Source: Armigeres subalbatus (Eukaryota; Arthropoda; Insecta; Diptera; Culicidae). From it: DNA of 64,000 nt. Below the pieces are notes generated by a model. That model was not told where the DNA came from. It searched no databases and worked only from the letters and a program-made list of their open reading frames with translations. The stretch covers positions 1 to 64,000 of the forward strand of contig NW_026942686.1 in the NCBI RefSeq assembly GCF_024139115.2. Direction: 5' to 3'. Made by a program: the position numbers and the translations under genes. Shown one piece after another: positions 1 through 10,525 of this stretch (positions are counted from its first letter, which is position 1; each line of letters begins with the position of its first letter).

Positions 1-59
1 TCTGATTAAATAATAAATAATAATAACTTCTGTGGGCCCTCGACAAAGGGCGAAGTGTC
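1..59. repeat. AT-rich (TAA)-like run at window edge
   Basis: Bases 8-27 are a TAA/TAAA-rich run just before the LINE-derived sequence begins. Such runs are common as LINE tails or target-site poly-A, so this may be the tail of a neighbouring insertion outside the window. Nothing else is visible here. Confidence 0.3.
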
Positions 60-119
60 TCAACAGGTCCAGATTCGATCGGGTACCCTCTGCTGCAACG
101 TCTTCCGCTATCCGTAAAA

Positions 120-1010
120 TCTGACGCTTCTTGAGATGTTAAACGATATCTGGCGCAGTGGCGAGTTTCCCGCCAACTGGCGGAAAGCCGTCGTCATTCT
201 ATCCCAAAACCAAACTGCCGCGATTCCGGACCGAATGCCTTCCGGTCAATCTCGCTTACCAGCTGCATGATGAAGCTTCTTGAGCTGATTATTAATCGGC
301 GACTGATTACCGAACTCGAATCCAGTGGACGGTTTGACAAGGCCAACATGCTTTTCGTGCTGGACATGGTACCTATACGTACTTTACCGAGCTTGAAAGA
401 TCGTTGCCTACTACCGACGAGCACTGCCTGATAGCATCCCTGGATTTATCGAAGGCATACGACACCAACTGGCGACACGGCATCTTGCGAACTCTAAAGT
501 CTTGGCGAAAACGTGGTCGGATGCTGAATTTACTGCAGAGTTTCCTCTAAGGTATCCATAGGAGGACATATGTCTCAATAGTACCTTTTGGAGAACGGAG
601 TACCTCAGGGCTTCGTCCTGTCCGTGACGCTGTTTCTGATCGCGATGCGCAGCCAATTTTCCGCGTGCTGCCGCCCGCTGGGTTGAAATCCTTTTGTATG
701 CGGATGACATCCTTCTCGCGGTGCGTAGAGCAAAAGAGGAAGGTTTACACCGCAGATTGCAAATCGCCATTAAAGCTGTAAACAAGTGGGCGAAGAGCGT
801 GGATTCTCTATGGTATCTGCAACCAAATCGCAGACGTTTCTTACTGCAGCCCCAACGCGCGCAGAGAGCCGGCCAAAGAGATCACCATCGAACAAATTTC
901 TGTTCCAAAACCAACCTAAGCGATCCTGGGTGTCACTCTGGACCGAACGCTCACGTTTTTAAACCGCACTGTAAGCGGTGAAAAATCGTGCGACTCACGA
1001 CTGCGAATCC
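120..1010 (+). pseudogene. LINE reverse transcriptase domain, frameshifted
   Basis: Conceptual translation on the + strand gives recognisable RT blocks in several frames. These are a WRSGEFPANWRKAVVI-type block near 150-200, the motif A-like block SLDLSKAYDT near 435-465, and the catalytic YADDILL block at about 697-717. The YADD box with surrounding hydrophobics is the RT active site that binds metal ions for first-strand synthesis. At least three frame changes separate the blocks, and one lies between motif A and YADD. The domain is therefore a pseudogene inside the LINE relic. The family assignment is firm; the exact edges are not. Confidence 0.75.
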
Positions 1011-1529
1011 TCCAGATGATTTGGATGAAACTTCCACGTGGTAACCGAGCGACCCTACTGCATGTGGGTTCAGCGCTAGTAACTGCGAAATTGATGTATG
1101 GAGTTGGACTAGTGAGTGAGCCGAGGAGAGGCCGGAGACCCTGCAGACCTCGCCCCAGCGTACAATAAAATGGTACGCTATGCTTCCAGAACATTTGTGA
1201 CCAGCCCGATTAATTCCATCATGGCCGAAGCTGGCACTCTTCCGTTTGGATTACTTGTTGTTACACAGTCGGTAGCGCGGACGGCCATTCGAATTTATGA
1301 CCAAATGTTCAACAACAGCACCCTTCCGTTGATCCGTCGGGCATCAGACCGTCTTTGCGAAATTACGGGTACAACACTCCCGCTATCGACCAGCTTGCAA
1401 GGCAGAGTGATCGTGTCTGGCACGCACGAAGACCATCAATGGTGTGGGATGTAAAGAACTGCGTTCGAGCTGGCGCCCCGCCAAATAGAGCTATACCAGT
1501 CGTCCAAGAATTGCTCTCGACAAGATTCC

Positions 1530-1890
1530 GTGGATTCGACGGTGATCTACACCGATGGCTCAAAATCTGATGATATGGTTGGAGCCGCGTTTCACACGAC
1601 CGGCCTCGCAGGATCGTTCAGTCTTCCGCAAACGTGCAGTGTCTTCTCTGCGGAGGCGTATGCAATAAAAGCAGTTTTAACCCCGAATACCAATGGTGAG
1701 ATAATAATTCTAACGGATTCGGCTAGTTGCCTGTTGGCATTAGAGTCAGGACATCAAAACACCCGTGGATACAGGAGATCGAAAATTTGGTGCACAATAA
1801 ACTCATCCGATTTTGCTGGATCCCTGGACACGCCGCATTAGTGGGAAATACCGAGGCCGACCGACCAGCAAAACGAGGTTAGGAGACAGC
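1530..1890 (+). pseudogene. LINE RNase H domain, frameshifted
   Basis: An open stretch begins with VIYTDGSK (first catalytic Asp), continues through FSAEAYAIKAVL (catalytic Glu) and reaches ILTDSASCLLAL (second catalytic Asp). These are the three acidic blocks of an RNase H fold in the expected order. The fourth block, WIPGHAALVGNTEAD, sits at about 1818-1860 in another frame, so a frameshift lies near 1760-1800. RNase H of this type removes the RNA strand during LINE replication. The domain sits about 0.8 kb downstream of the YADD box, as in the Loa/I group. Confidence 0.8.
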
Positions 1891-2104
1891 CTGCAATCGA
1901 TATGTCGATTCCGGGCGAAGACGCTTTGAGAGCGATGGAAACAGGCAATACGATGGCGATGGAACCGCCAGTGGCACGATTCTCGCGACGAGAAACTGAA
2001 GAGAGATCAAGAACGATACGCTCAGATGGATGGATCAGAGCAGTCCAGCGGACCAGCGTGCACTGGACCACGACTAAGAATAGCCACACGAGACTGACGG
2101 CGCC

Positions 2105-2327
2105 ATACATTTCCTACTGAAGAAGGATCCTCCGCCAATCTTGCGAGTGCTGTGGGAACCATCGTCGACGTGCGACACATTATCCTCCATTGCCAGAAGT
2201 ATGAGCAGCAACGACGGGACAACGACATCAACACAACTAGTCTCAGAACTGCCCTGGGTAATGCCGACGAAGCGACGAAAAGACTGTTGCTGTTCCTGCA
2301 GCAAACCAACCTATCCAAACAGCTTTA
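2105..2327 (+). pseudogene. C-terminal tail of LINE ORF2
   Basis: A frame read from about 2105 to the TAG at 2325-2327 contains VRHIILHCQKYEQQRRD followed by a helical segment ending LLLFLQQTNLSKQL. A short Cys/His-rich tail (HIL..C) after RNase H is usual in Loa/I-type ORF2 proteins. The stop probably marks the original ORF2 end, because the sequence beyond it is duplicated and non-coding in character. The function of this tail is not known with certainty. Confidence 0.5.
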
Positions 2328-2394
2328 GACGGTGGCGGAATCGAATATGACACCGCCCCACACCAGCAAGCAGAATCCACCCAATGCCAACACC

Positions 2395-2760
2395 CTAACA
2401 AGAACAATCCAGTCGACAGCACTACACAAAGCCTTTCCCCAGTGCCGGCTGTTGCCGGTGTATCTGGAATCAATTGTGTGTAGTAGTTTCGGCAACGGCT
2501 GGCACTGTGGAGCACTGGCGTCCCACAGGTCAGTACTCGATCTATTCATCTGTATACAGATACTGCTTTGCCAAAATTATTACAGGTCACCATCAAACCG
2601 GAACTGTATTCTCGCCTGGAGAAGGACCGTAACCGAAACAAAATTACACAAAGCGCATCCCCAGTGCTGGCTGTTGTCGGTATTGGCGAACTAGTGTAAT
2701 GGTTTCGACAGCAGCTAGTACTGTGGGGCAAAGCGCCCCACAGGCAAGTACAAGTGTATT
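2395..2760 (+). repeat. Two diverged tandem copies in the LINE 3' UTR
   Basis: A block of about 110-120 bp starting near 2424 (tacacaaagcctttccccagtg) recurs near 2643 (tacacaaagcgcatccccagtg), and both copies end in a CCCACAGG(T/C)-type motif. The offset is about 219 bp and the copies are visibly diverged. Tandem duplications in 3' UTRs are common in LINEs. Confidence 0.6.
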
Positions 2761-3127
2761 CATACATTTTCAGAGTTTATCGTTGCACCTTTTTCAACAG
2801 TTGATCCATCGTAGACGAAAGCGCTGCTACTTCACAGCTCTTGTTCAACCAGGAAGGAAGCCTTTGGCTGGTACCACCGACAAATTATCCTACCAACCGG
2901 ATCGTAGAGTAAATCTCCGACTCCGACTGGAATCTGCACCGTTAAATAAGATGAAGATGAAGAATAGAGGAAAAGAAATGTGAAAAGAAGAGTGAGAGAA
3001 AAGTGAGACAAGACGTAGGGAAGATATTACAATGTAACACTCAAAATTGTATTGCTAAATTCGCCTTCCGACACGAATGCACTACTCTGGTGTAACGTGT
3101 CGTAAATACACAAACAAACAAACAAAA

Positions 3128-3570
3128 CATTTCATTGAAGGTGTTTTACGTCACAATTTATAAATTGGTATACAGTCATGCAAGCAGAAGACCTGTCGAT
3201 TTCAAGTTTTTTTTAAAACTCAATCTTTATACAGTAGAGGAAGGTGGGGAAACTTGACCCCTTGGGAGACATGATTCTCCCTTGTTTTACCAAGAACTAA
3301 AGTAGTATTGTTATAGCGTATTTTTTAAATAGATCCTCTAGACCAGCGGTTCTCAACCTTTTCCTTGATAGGTAACCCTTCGAATTTTTACATTCATTGA
3401 GGTACCCCCTATTGTTTTTTGTTGTAAATGAAAATAGCCTCATAAGATATAGGGAAAACGGACCTGAAAATTAATTCAATATATGGCTTATCAAAATGTT
3501 GTATGAAATCTTCGTTATTCTGTGAAACTTTGCTATTCAAATTAAATTTACACATCAAGCTTTCTATAAG
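3128..3570. other. Spacer with a hAT-type terminal motif
   Basis: No gene is seen. From about 3343 the sequence reads CAGCGGTTCTCAACCTT followed by a ggtacccc-type stretch, which resembles the terminal inverted repeat of widespread hAT-type elements. The matching far end was not found, so this is probably one end of a broken element that may include the adjacent minisatellite. The rest is AT-rich. Confidence 0.4.
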
Positions 3571-5135
3571 ACTTTGATGACCTTTGGAGGCTTCCGAGCC
3601 ACTCAAAAGGAGCCTTCCGAGCCTCTTGAAAGAAGGCTTCAATACCTCTTGAAAGGAGGCTTTCATGCATCCTGAAAGGAGGTTTTGAAGCCTCTTGAAA
3701 GGAGGTTTCCAAGCCTCTTGAAAGAAGATTTCCAAGCCTCTTGAAAAGAGGTTTCCAAACCTCTTGAAAGGAGGTTTCCAAACCTCTTAAAAAGAGGTTT
3801 CCAAACCTCTTAAAAGAAGGTTTCCAAACCTCCTAAAAGGAGGTTTCCAAACCTCTGAAAAGGAGGTTTCCAAACCTCTTAAAAGGAGATTTCCAAACCT
3901 CTACAAAGGAGGTTTCCAAACCTCTACAAAGGAGGCTTCCGAGCCTCTTGAAAGGAGGCTTCCGAGCCTCTTGAAAGAAGGCTTCCGAGCCTCTTGAAAG
4001 AAGGCTTCCGAGCCTCTTGAAAGGAGGCTTCCGAGCCTCTTGAAAGAAGGCTTCCGAGCCTCTTGAAAGAAGGCCTTCGAGCTTCTTGAAAGGAGGCCTC
4101 TTGAATGGAGGCTTCCTCTTGAAAGGAGGCTTCCGAGCCTCTTGAAAGGAGGCTTCCGAGCCTCTTGAAAGGAGGCTTCCGGAGCCTCTTGAAAGGAGGC
4201 TTCCTGAGCCTCTTGAAAGGGAGGCTTCCTGAGTCTTGAAAGGAGGCTTCCGAGCCTCTTGAAAGATGCCTTCCGAGCCTCTTGAAAGAAGGCTTTCGAG
4301 CCTCTTGAAAGGAGGCTTTCAAGCCTCTTGAAAGGAAGCTTTCGAGCCTCTTGAAAGAAGGCTTCCGAGCCTCTTGAAAGGAGGCTTCCGAGCCTCTTGA
4401 AAGAAGGCTTCAATACCACTTGAAAGGAGACTTTGATGACCTTTGGAGGCTTCTGAGCCACTCAAAAGGAGCCTTCCAAGCCTCTTGAAAGAAGGCTTCA
4501 ATACCTCTTGAAAGGAGGGTTTCATGCCTCCTGAAAGGAGGTTTTAAAGCCTCTTGAAAGGAGGTTTCCAAACCTCTTGAAAGGAGGTTTCCAAACCTCT
4601 TAAAAGGGGGTTTCCAAATCTCCTAAAAAGAGATTTCCAAACCTCCTAAAAAGAGGTTTCAAAACCTCTTCAAAGGAGGTTTCCAAACCTCTGAAAAGGA
4701 GGTTTCCAAACCTCTACAAAGGAGGTTTCCAAACCTCTACAAATGAGGCTTCCGAGCTTCTTGAAAGGAGGCATCCGAGCCTCTTGAAAAGAGGCTTCCG
4801 AGCCTCTTGAAAGAAGGCTTCCGAGCCTCTTGAAAGGAGGCTTCCGAGCCTCTTGAAAGGAGGCTTCCTGCCTCTTGAAAGGAGGCTTCCTGAGCCTCTT
4901 GAAAGGAGGCTTTCCTGAGCCTCTTGAAAGGAGGCTTGAGCCTCTTGAAAGGAGGCTTCTGAGCCTCTTGAAAGGAGGCTTCCGAGCCTCTTGAAAGGAG
5001 GCTCTGAGCCTCTTGAAAGTAGGCTTTCCGAGGCCTCTTGAAAGGAGGCTTCCGGGCCTCTGGAAATGGGGCTTTCGAGCCTCTTGAAAGGAGGCTTCCA
5101 AGCTTACGAGTTATCAACTAAGTTACTGAGCCTTC
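3571..5135. repeat. 23-bp palindromic minisatellite with higher-order duplication
   Basis: About 65 head-to-tail copies of a 23-bp unit of the form gaggcttccgagcctcttgaaag. Each unit contains a hairpin. In one variant class the arms are GAGGCT/AGCCTC and in the other GAGGTT/AACCTC, so both arms change together. The block starting at 3571 (actttgatgacctttgg) restarts at 4430, giving a higher-order period of about 859 bp. Because 23 is not a multiple of three and no frame of the - strand unit contains a stop, long - strand reading frames of 23-residue repeats appear. They are a by-product of the repeat and are not proposed as genes. Confidence 0.9.
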
Positions 5136-5824
5136 ACGCCTCTCAAATAGAGATTTTCAGACCTTTTAGTTTTAGATTTAAGTCGTTAAAATTTTGGTTT
5201 TTTTAATCTTTTGTTGCACAGACCATCATACACTTTGCAGGTTGTAGTGGGCATGATTCAATTGGTTTTGATTTGCTGACCGCCATGCATAATACAATAC
5301 AAAGTTTTGAAATCTAAAAATACATAAATATTCAAATAATATCGCTAAGTTTTATTGGAATTGTAATCCATAAATACGCTTAATGAAGAAATAAAAATGC
5401 CAACATTCCACAACAATTTCAGGATTTTTTGGATTTTGAGTTGTTATATAATATAATATAAAAATACAATATAAAAATTTGTCTAAAAAATTTAAGAAAA
5501 TATAATTTATTCTCATTTTTTTGGAATTGGACAGATGTAAGGAAGGGTTTGCTGTAAAAAAATATTTATTGAGTAGATATCATAGAAAGGAGATCAAGTC
5601 TCCCCAATTTTGAAGATTGCATGCACTGTTGAATTCCATAGCAAAAATCGTTCATGAATACTTACAGCAAGTCGGAAAATCTGCGTATTTTGGAGGAAAA
5701 TATTTAAAAGTGGCGTAAAAATTCGATTTGCTTGAAAGACTACTCATAGTTTTGAGTAGTCCTGCTTTTGACTGATATTGAGTAAAATTTTCGTGGGTTT
5801 AAAGGGAGGGCAATACAATTTTAC
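5136..5824. other. AT-rich spacer with one dispersed 58-bp repeat
   Basis: No coding sequence is recognised. The only structured part is 5710-5767, a 58-bp repeat listed separately. The remainder is A/T-rich filler. Confidence 0.5.
5710..5767 (+). repeat. 58-bp dispersed repeat with hairpin, copy 1
   Basis: This segment is repeated at 7212-7270 in the same orientation with essentially one substitution. Both copies contain the inverted repeat GACTACTCA/TGAGTAGTC around a six-base loop. A hairpin near an element end is seen in Helitrons, but the expected CTRR end is absent, so no class is assigned. Confidence 0.7.
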
Positions 5825-6086
5825 CACAGACAAACAGACGTAACACTAGAGAAATTTCCATCGACCATGACTTCAACGACCAATTTGAATTTGATCGATT
5901 GCGCGTTTCACAACTAGAGGCGCTAACGTCGTAATCCTTCGAGTTTGACATTTCACTCTAGCGCCTTCTGGTGACAATGTCATACGAAACATTGTTTCGT
6001 GCAACATACTCGCAAGATGGTGGTAGAGGAGTTGGGCGATGAATTTTTCTGAAAAATGTTCCAACTGTTACGTCTGTTTGTCTGTG
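5825..6086. mobile_element. MITE with 21-bp perfect terminal inverted repeats
   Basis: The left end (CACAGACAAACAGACGTAAC) and the right end at 6066-6086 are exact reverse complements over 21 bp. The 7-bp sequence ATTTTAC lies immediately outside both ends and is a probable target-site duplication. The 262-bp body has no coding capacity. The superfamily is uncertain; a 7-8 bp duplication would suit hAT. Confidence 0.8.
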
Positions 6087-6621
6087 ATTTTACTTAGTCA
6101 CTGAGTAGATAGAAGTTTTCTGTACGATTTTTGTTTTTCTTCTAAGTTTGTTCTAAGAGAAAAGAGTGGTTAGTAAAAGATGTTTTTTCGCCACAAATTA
6201 TTCTCCTTCGACCCAAAAACGCTTGATTTCATCTCATTGAACTTGCAACTGAAATTGGAAGTCACTATTTGGTCACTTTTTCTGCAACTGAAAGGCACTA
6301 TTTGGTCACTAAAGTCACTATTTTGAGAGGCTTCGGTCGCTACCAGTCCTGAATTCATCAACGAATTCACAAATAGTTTTAGGTCCTACACTGAACTCCA
6401 AAGGTAGACGTGTTGCCTAGTGTTAAGACATCACAGATTGGCCGAGGCCCGGGGATACGTTGATAGTAACAGAATAAAGAATTTAGATTTTAGAGAAACG
6501 ATTTACCACTTTGCTTGCGATTCACATGTCAATTTTTTCCTTATCTCCTCTCCCTCTGTTGACTTCTGCTTCTTTTGACAGGCCATGTGCGAGGTTCACT
6601 TCAGATGACACCTGTGACGGA
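6087..6621. other. Spacer, possible remnant of the BEL 3' LTR
   Basis: No gene is recognised. This stretch lies just beyond the C-terminal end of the - strand BEL polyprotein, where a 3' LTR would be expected. A TGTT start is present near 6409, but no matching 5' LTR was found beyond 13270, so the LTR cannot be confirmed. A run of about 17 C residues lies at 6652-6669. Confidence 0.3.
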
Positions 6622-7146
6622 TTACTTCGAGCAGTGCAGCCAGCGGCCCAGCCCCCCCCCCCCCCCCCCGTAACACTGGCCACCGGCCAGTATGACCTCC
6701 AATACTTGTGCCCTGCTCCAGTTGTTCCTAACGCCGTCGTCAACTATTAGGACGAGGCCGCCATTTTCTATCATCTTCTCTTCTCCTAACCACCTCGTTC
6801 TTTTCGTCAGGGTCGGCAGCATCTCCTTAATCCATCGCTTCCAAAAACAGTGTGTCTGGTGTCTAATCATATGCAAGGAACTCTTCAGCGCAGCTGAATC
6901 GTCGGTTGGCTCTGCAACATGATGTCGAACTCCACGTGAGCTCCCCAAAAGGAAGTGATTGGGAGACAGTGCTTCACTCTCCTCAGAATCTAGTGGTAGA
7001 TAGATAAGCGGTTTACTGTTAACTATACTTTCTGCTTCAAAGACGAAAGTGAGCAGTGATTCGTCGTCAAGCTTTCTGTCACAGCGGTTAGCACCCATCA
7101 TTGCCTGCTTTACCGACCTTACCATACGTTCCCACGCAACCCCCAT
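6622..7146 (-). pseudogene. BEL/Pao integrase C-terminal part
   Basis: A 174-residue open frame starts at GVAWERMVRSVKQAM, which contains the WER.VRS.K block around the third catalytic residue. It continues with FEAESIVNSKPLIYLPLD, then LSPNHFLLGSS, and ends in the basic tail region FWKRWIKEML. This is the longest intact piece of the element. The tail runs into a Gly run encoded by the poly-C tract near 6660, which looks like slippage. Confidence 0.88.
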
Positions 7147-7211
7147 GTGGGGCGACGACGGAGGAATGAAAAGCCATTTAGTCGTGGTACTTGTATACTT
7201 ATAAGACTTCC

Positions 7212-7270
7212 AGTGGCGTAAAAATTTGATTTGCTTGAAAGACTACTCATAGTTTTGAGTAGTCCTGCTT
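7212..7270 (+). repeat. 58-bp dispersed repeat with hairpin, copy 2
   Basis: Same sequence as 5710-5767, including the GACTACTCA/TGAGTAGTC hairpin. This copy lies inside the BEL integrase region, between the C-terminal block and the core, and so interrupts it. Confidence 0.7.
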
Positions 7271-7333
7271 GAGTAGTCGCAGCAACACCGTGTTGTATCT
7301 CCTTGAAAGAGAAACTCCTTCATCAAAATCCGC

Positions 7334-7610
7334 TCAGTGCCGTGGAAGTTGTTGCCGTTGTCTGTATAGATTTCGGCCGGTGAACCACGGCGACCTACAA
7401 ATCGACGTATAGCTTTGATACATGCGTCCGAAGAAAGGCCATATACTACAATGAACAGCTCGGATGGTTAGGCAGGTAAAGAGTGCTATCCACCTTTTCG
7501 CACTGCCCCGCCCTACCTTCATCGACAGAGGCGCGAAGTAGTCCAGACTAGGGATCCTACATTCAGAGATATGCGAAAGCGGTCATCTTGAGCCAATCGA
7601 GCATTGAGAG
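7334..7610 (-). pseudogene. BEL/Pao integrase catalytic core fragment
   Basis: Two frames together give a D-Y/F-A-P segment (near 7535), then MKVGRGSAKRWIALFTCLTI followed by RAVHCSI. The block around RWIALFTC..TRAVH is a hallmark of BEL/Pao integrase cores and surrounds the first catalytic Asp region. Several frameshifts are visible. The integrase would insert element DNA into the genome. Confidence 0.8.
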
Positions 7611-7747
7611 ATGTCAGAATCTGAGCCAAATGAACATTGTTATCGTTGCGGATCAAGAGGTATTGCGATTGTAATGAAAAAGATGGTACGAAAAGTTTTG
7701 TCGAATAAACAATTTGTTTTACAATGGCAAGTAGAAGGCTTTCTCTA

Positions 7748-7853
7748 CCTGTCTTTGGTGATGGTTTGCGTGGGAGTGCTGTCAGATTGGACAAATCGAC
7801 GTTTGAATCTTTGTTTACAAAATCACATACGTCCTTTTGAATAAGTACCCGAG
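7748..7853 (-). mobile_element. One-arm fragment of the 40.2-kb MITE family
   Basis: About 105 bp match one arm of the MITE at 40245-40475, ending in the same GAATAAGTACCCGAG terminus. Only one arm is present here. It lies inside the BEL integrase region and accounts for part of the frame disruption. Confidence 0.65.
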
Positions 7854-8299
7854 AAGTAGTATAGCTTATGAATGGTTCTTTTGTTCAGGGGCTGTCAATA
7901 AACCACGTAGGTAGACTCTTGAGAGGGGAGGGGTTTCGAAAAAGTCTACGTTAGTCTACGAAGGGGGACGGGGGGTATACCAAAAGTCTACGTAGACTTT
8001 TTTTTTGGAAAACAATTCATACAGCAGTTTTGTGCGAGGTTCACTTGTTTGATTTGTTTTTAGATTTTTCCGTTTTCTTGCAAGACATTACCGAAATAAT
8101 GTCTCGAACTTCTCCAGACAAATCTTATGGATTTCACTGAAGTCTGAGCTACGGCTTAAAAATATCATGATTTCAACAGCAAATTTTTCTGTGTTGAGCA
8201 GGAAAATTCTCCACAGTGTTCTATAAAAACTTTCGAAAAACAATCAAAATTTCCACTACAATATCTTTTGATTTTCGGCAGGAACTTCTATAGAAACTA

Positions 8300-8885
8300 A
8301 CGGGTGGTCACTAAAAAACGGGAATTCCAATACTTCAATAGTTTTCTATGGGAGCGTTGATGCTTTCAGATAAATATTTCCTTATGTTAATGAATCCTTA
8401 GAATATTCAGAAAACTGACGCCCACACACTTTTACTCCAACATGTTCAGTTGTTTAAACATGTTCAGTTGTTTCAAACATGCCATCAAAACAAGAAGGAT
8501 GAATGGACAATTTTGAACGTGAGAATGTTTCGAAAACTGTTAAAGGATTTTAAGTAGACTGAGCTTCATTGTATTCCAAGGAAATTGGAAGGCGGAAGAC
8601 ACGAAGCAACTCATCAATAGGATAAGAAGCATCATCCGCAGATAGCTGCCGTCCAACGGTCATGTGATACCTGCAATATTAAACTACTCCCCACGGCGGA
8701 CTACGAACTATATGCTATTATTCGTTAATCAAAGTTTAAAGACTAAGGCCAACTCTGTATATAAGGTATATCAGATTGAACTGTACTTCTTTGTAGTTTT
8801 GTAGTAGCAGTAGTGATGTAGTGATGTTGATGTAGTTTTCTTCCCGAGCCATTCTTTTCATTCCCGCTATTAAGTGGCCACCCGT
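8300..8885. mobile_element. Nested MITE with TA target site
   Basis: The ends ACGGGTGGTCACT and AGTGGCCACCCGT are near-perfect inverted repeats extending to about 27 bp at roughly 80 percent match. TA dinucleotides flank both ends (8298-8299 and 8886-8887), as for Tc1/mariner-type insertion. The 586-bp body lacks a recognisable transposase. It is nested in the 7887-10256 element. Confidence 0.75.
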
Positions 8886-8889
8886 TACA

Positions 8890-9745
8890 AGTGATTCTTT
8901 AGAATTTCCACGGGAAATCATGTCGCACTTCAACGGAAAATTCTTTAAAATTTACAAAGGAAGTATTCTGGAATATCCAAGAAGTAGTCTTTGGAATTTC
9001 CAAAAGACATTCTTTGGAACTTGTAAGGGGAATTCTCCGAAATTTCTTCGAGAAACCCTTCAGAATTTCCACTGAAGATTTTCTGGGAAGTCCCCAGGAA
9101 ATGTTTCTCCATTTCGTAAATTCTTGGAATTTTCGCGAGGAATTCTTTGGACATACATATAAGCAACATTCTTCGAAATTTAACGGCAATTTCTTCGGCA
9201 ATTCTAATGCATATTATTTGGAATTATCGATGGAAAAAGGAAATGTTGAAAAATCTTTGAGTTTCCATAAAAAAATTGCAATTCTTGAAAGAAAGCATTA
9301 GTAATTTTCATGAAAATTTATTTGAAAAAACACAAATTCAACTTAAATTCTCCATAATTTCCATCGAAATTTATTTGGAAAACTCTTCGGAATGTCCATT
9401 AGAATTTTTTTTAAATTTTCTCAGGAAATCGCTCCTACTTTGCAAGAGAAATTCAAAATATCGTAGGAAATCATGCTAAAATTCAACGGGAAATAATTCT
9501 AAATTTTTACGGTCAATTACTCGACATTTTAACAAGAAAACTTTTGGAATTTAAAAAAAAAATCTTGGGATTTATTCAGCAGGATATTGCATGGAATTTT
9601 CAAGAAAAACATCGAAATTATCACGGAGAGTTCTTTGGAGTATTACCTGGAAACTTTAATGGTTATCAATCGGGAAATTCTACGGAGTTTCCACGACAAA
9701 CTTATTGGAATGTAGAGTTGGCGTTCTCGGAATTTTAACTCGAAA
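8890..9745. repeat. Degenerate GGAATTTCC-type tandem array
   Basis: This stretch is built of poorly conserved repeats around the words ggaaattc, ggaatttcc and cttcggaa, spaced about 20-45 bp. Short open frames appear on both strands but have repetitive Phe/Ser/Lys content and no recognisable domain. The same style of array recurs at 27800-28935. Confidence 0.6.
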
Positions 9746-10140
9746 AATTTTGAAGTTCTGAAAATTCTTGGGTTTTCTACAAATTTGAACCGGTATGAAG
9801 AATTATAATTCAGATGCGTGATAGATTTTAAGCAGTGGCGCGCCGATACAAGTGCCGGTGGTGGTGGCGCACACCTCTAGGAGGAATCAAATTCAACAGA
9901 AATTAAATTAATTGGATTCGAGATTTGGTTTCAGGAGCTATGGCCAAAGGATTGAATTTGATTTCGTTTTGAATTTTTAATTGATATTGTGTTGGATTTT
10001 GTTCAGTTTGATTCTGTTATGTTTAAAATTTGAATTTTACTGTAATTTTCATAATGTATTTGTATAGCTGAACTGCTGAAAAAGTGGCTGGTTTTCAATT
10101 TTTTTCCAATCACATATATTTTGTAAAATTTGAAAAAGTC
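9746..10140. other. AT-rich body of the inserted element
   Basis: No gene and no internal repeat were seen. The stretch lies between the degenerate array and the right subterminal repeats of the 7887-10256 element. Confidence 0.4.
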
Positions 10141-10261
10141 TACGTAGACTTCAAGGGGGTGGGGGAGGGGTTTCGGAAAAGTTCATGAAAGTTCTACTAG
10201 GGGAGGAGGGTTTGAAAATGTGAAATTTCGGTCTACGTGGTTTGTGGACAGCCCTTCACTA

Positions 10262-10525
10262 CAGTCTCAAAATTGGCATGTTGGCTATTCCACCATAAGT
10301 TCGGTGACCGGATGTTTCCTTGGAACAATAACCGGAAATTTCGTGTCGTTGCACACATTTTGTGCCGCTTTTATTCGTCCATCCAATCGTAGAATTCCAT
10401 TGTCGTCAATGTACGGCGTTAACTGGTGTAATGTGCTACGTGGGTTGAGGTTTCTCTTCTCCGTTTCTGAGCAGTTCCGATTGCGAAGAAGTATCGCCAT
10501 TTCTGTTGAACATTCTTGCCACTGA
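10262..10525 (-). pseudogene. BEL/Pao integrase N-terminal part
   Basis: The frame contains LTPYIDDNGILRLDGRIKAAQ and then VIVPRKHPVTELMVE. These match the region just before the zinc-binding part of BEL/Pao integrase, in which a short hydrophobic strand precedes a KHP..L block. The continuation of the integrase was separated from this block by the insertion that starts at 10256. Confidence 0.8.

Larger units (their letters stand above)
60..3127 (+). mobile_element. Decayed non-LTR retrotransposon (Loa/I-type, RT plus RNase H)
   Basis: The + strand carries, in the right order but in shifting frames, a reverse transcriptase, an RNase H and a C-terminal tail, followed by an untranslated region and a short (CAAA)-type tail at about 3104-3126. 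LINEs of the Loa, I and R1 group encode RT followed by RNase H in ORF2, which is why this class is preferred over Jockey, whose ORF2 usually lacks RNase H. Frameshifts and stops break every domain, so the copy is dead. The 5' part (ORF1 and endonuclease) is missing. The exact clade is inferred from domain order only. Confidence 0.75.
7887..10256. mobile_element. 2.4-kb TIR element inserted in the BEL integrase
   Basis: The left end reads GGGGCTGTC, then aataAACCACGTAG. The right end is its imperfect reverse complement (CTACGTGGTTTGTGGACAGCCC). Subterminal repeats (AAAGTCTACGTAGACTTT-like palindromes and GGGGAGGGGTTTCG) occur at both ends. The tetranucleotide TTCA flanks both sides. BEL homology resumes on both sides, which confirms insertion. 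No transposase frame is recognised in the body, so this looks non-autonomous. Confidence 0.8.

Noticed and set aside
3409..5117. Several - strand ORFs of 77-186 codons with FKRLGSLLSRGSEA repeats
   Set aside because: The 23-bp minisatellite is open in all three frames; the sequences in different frames are the same words shifted.
5710..5767. Helitron 3' end
   Set aside because: A hairpin is present but the following bases are CTGC, not CTRR, and no 5' TC end was found.
6409..6621. 3' LTR of the BEL element
   Set aside because: A TGTT start is present, but no second copy of this sequence was found near the 5' end of the element, so an LTR cannot be supported.
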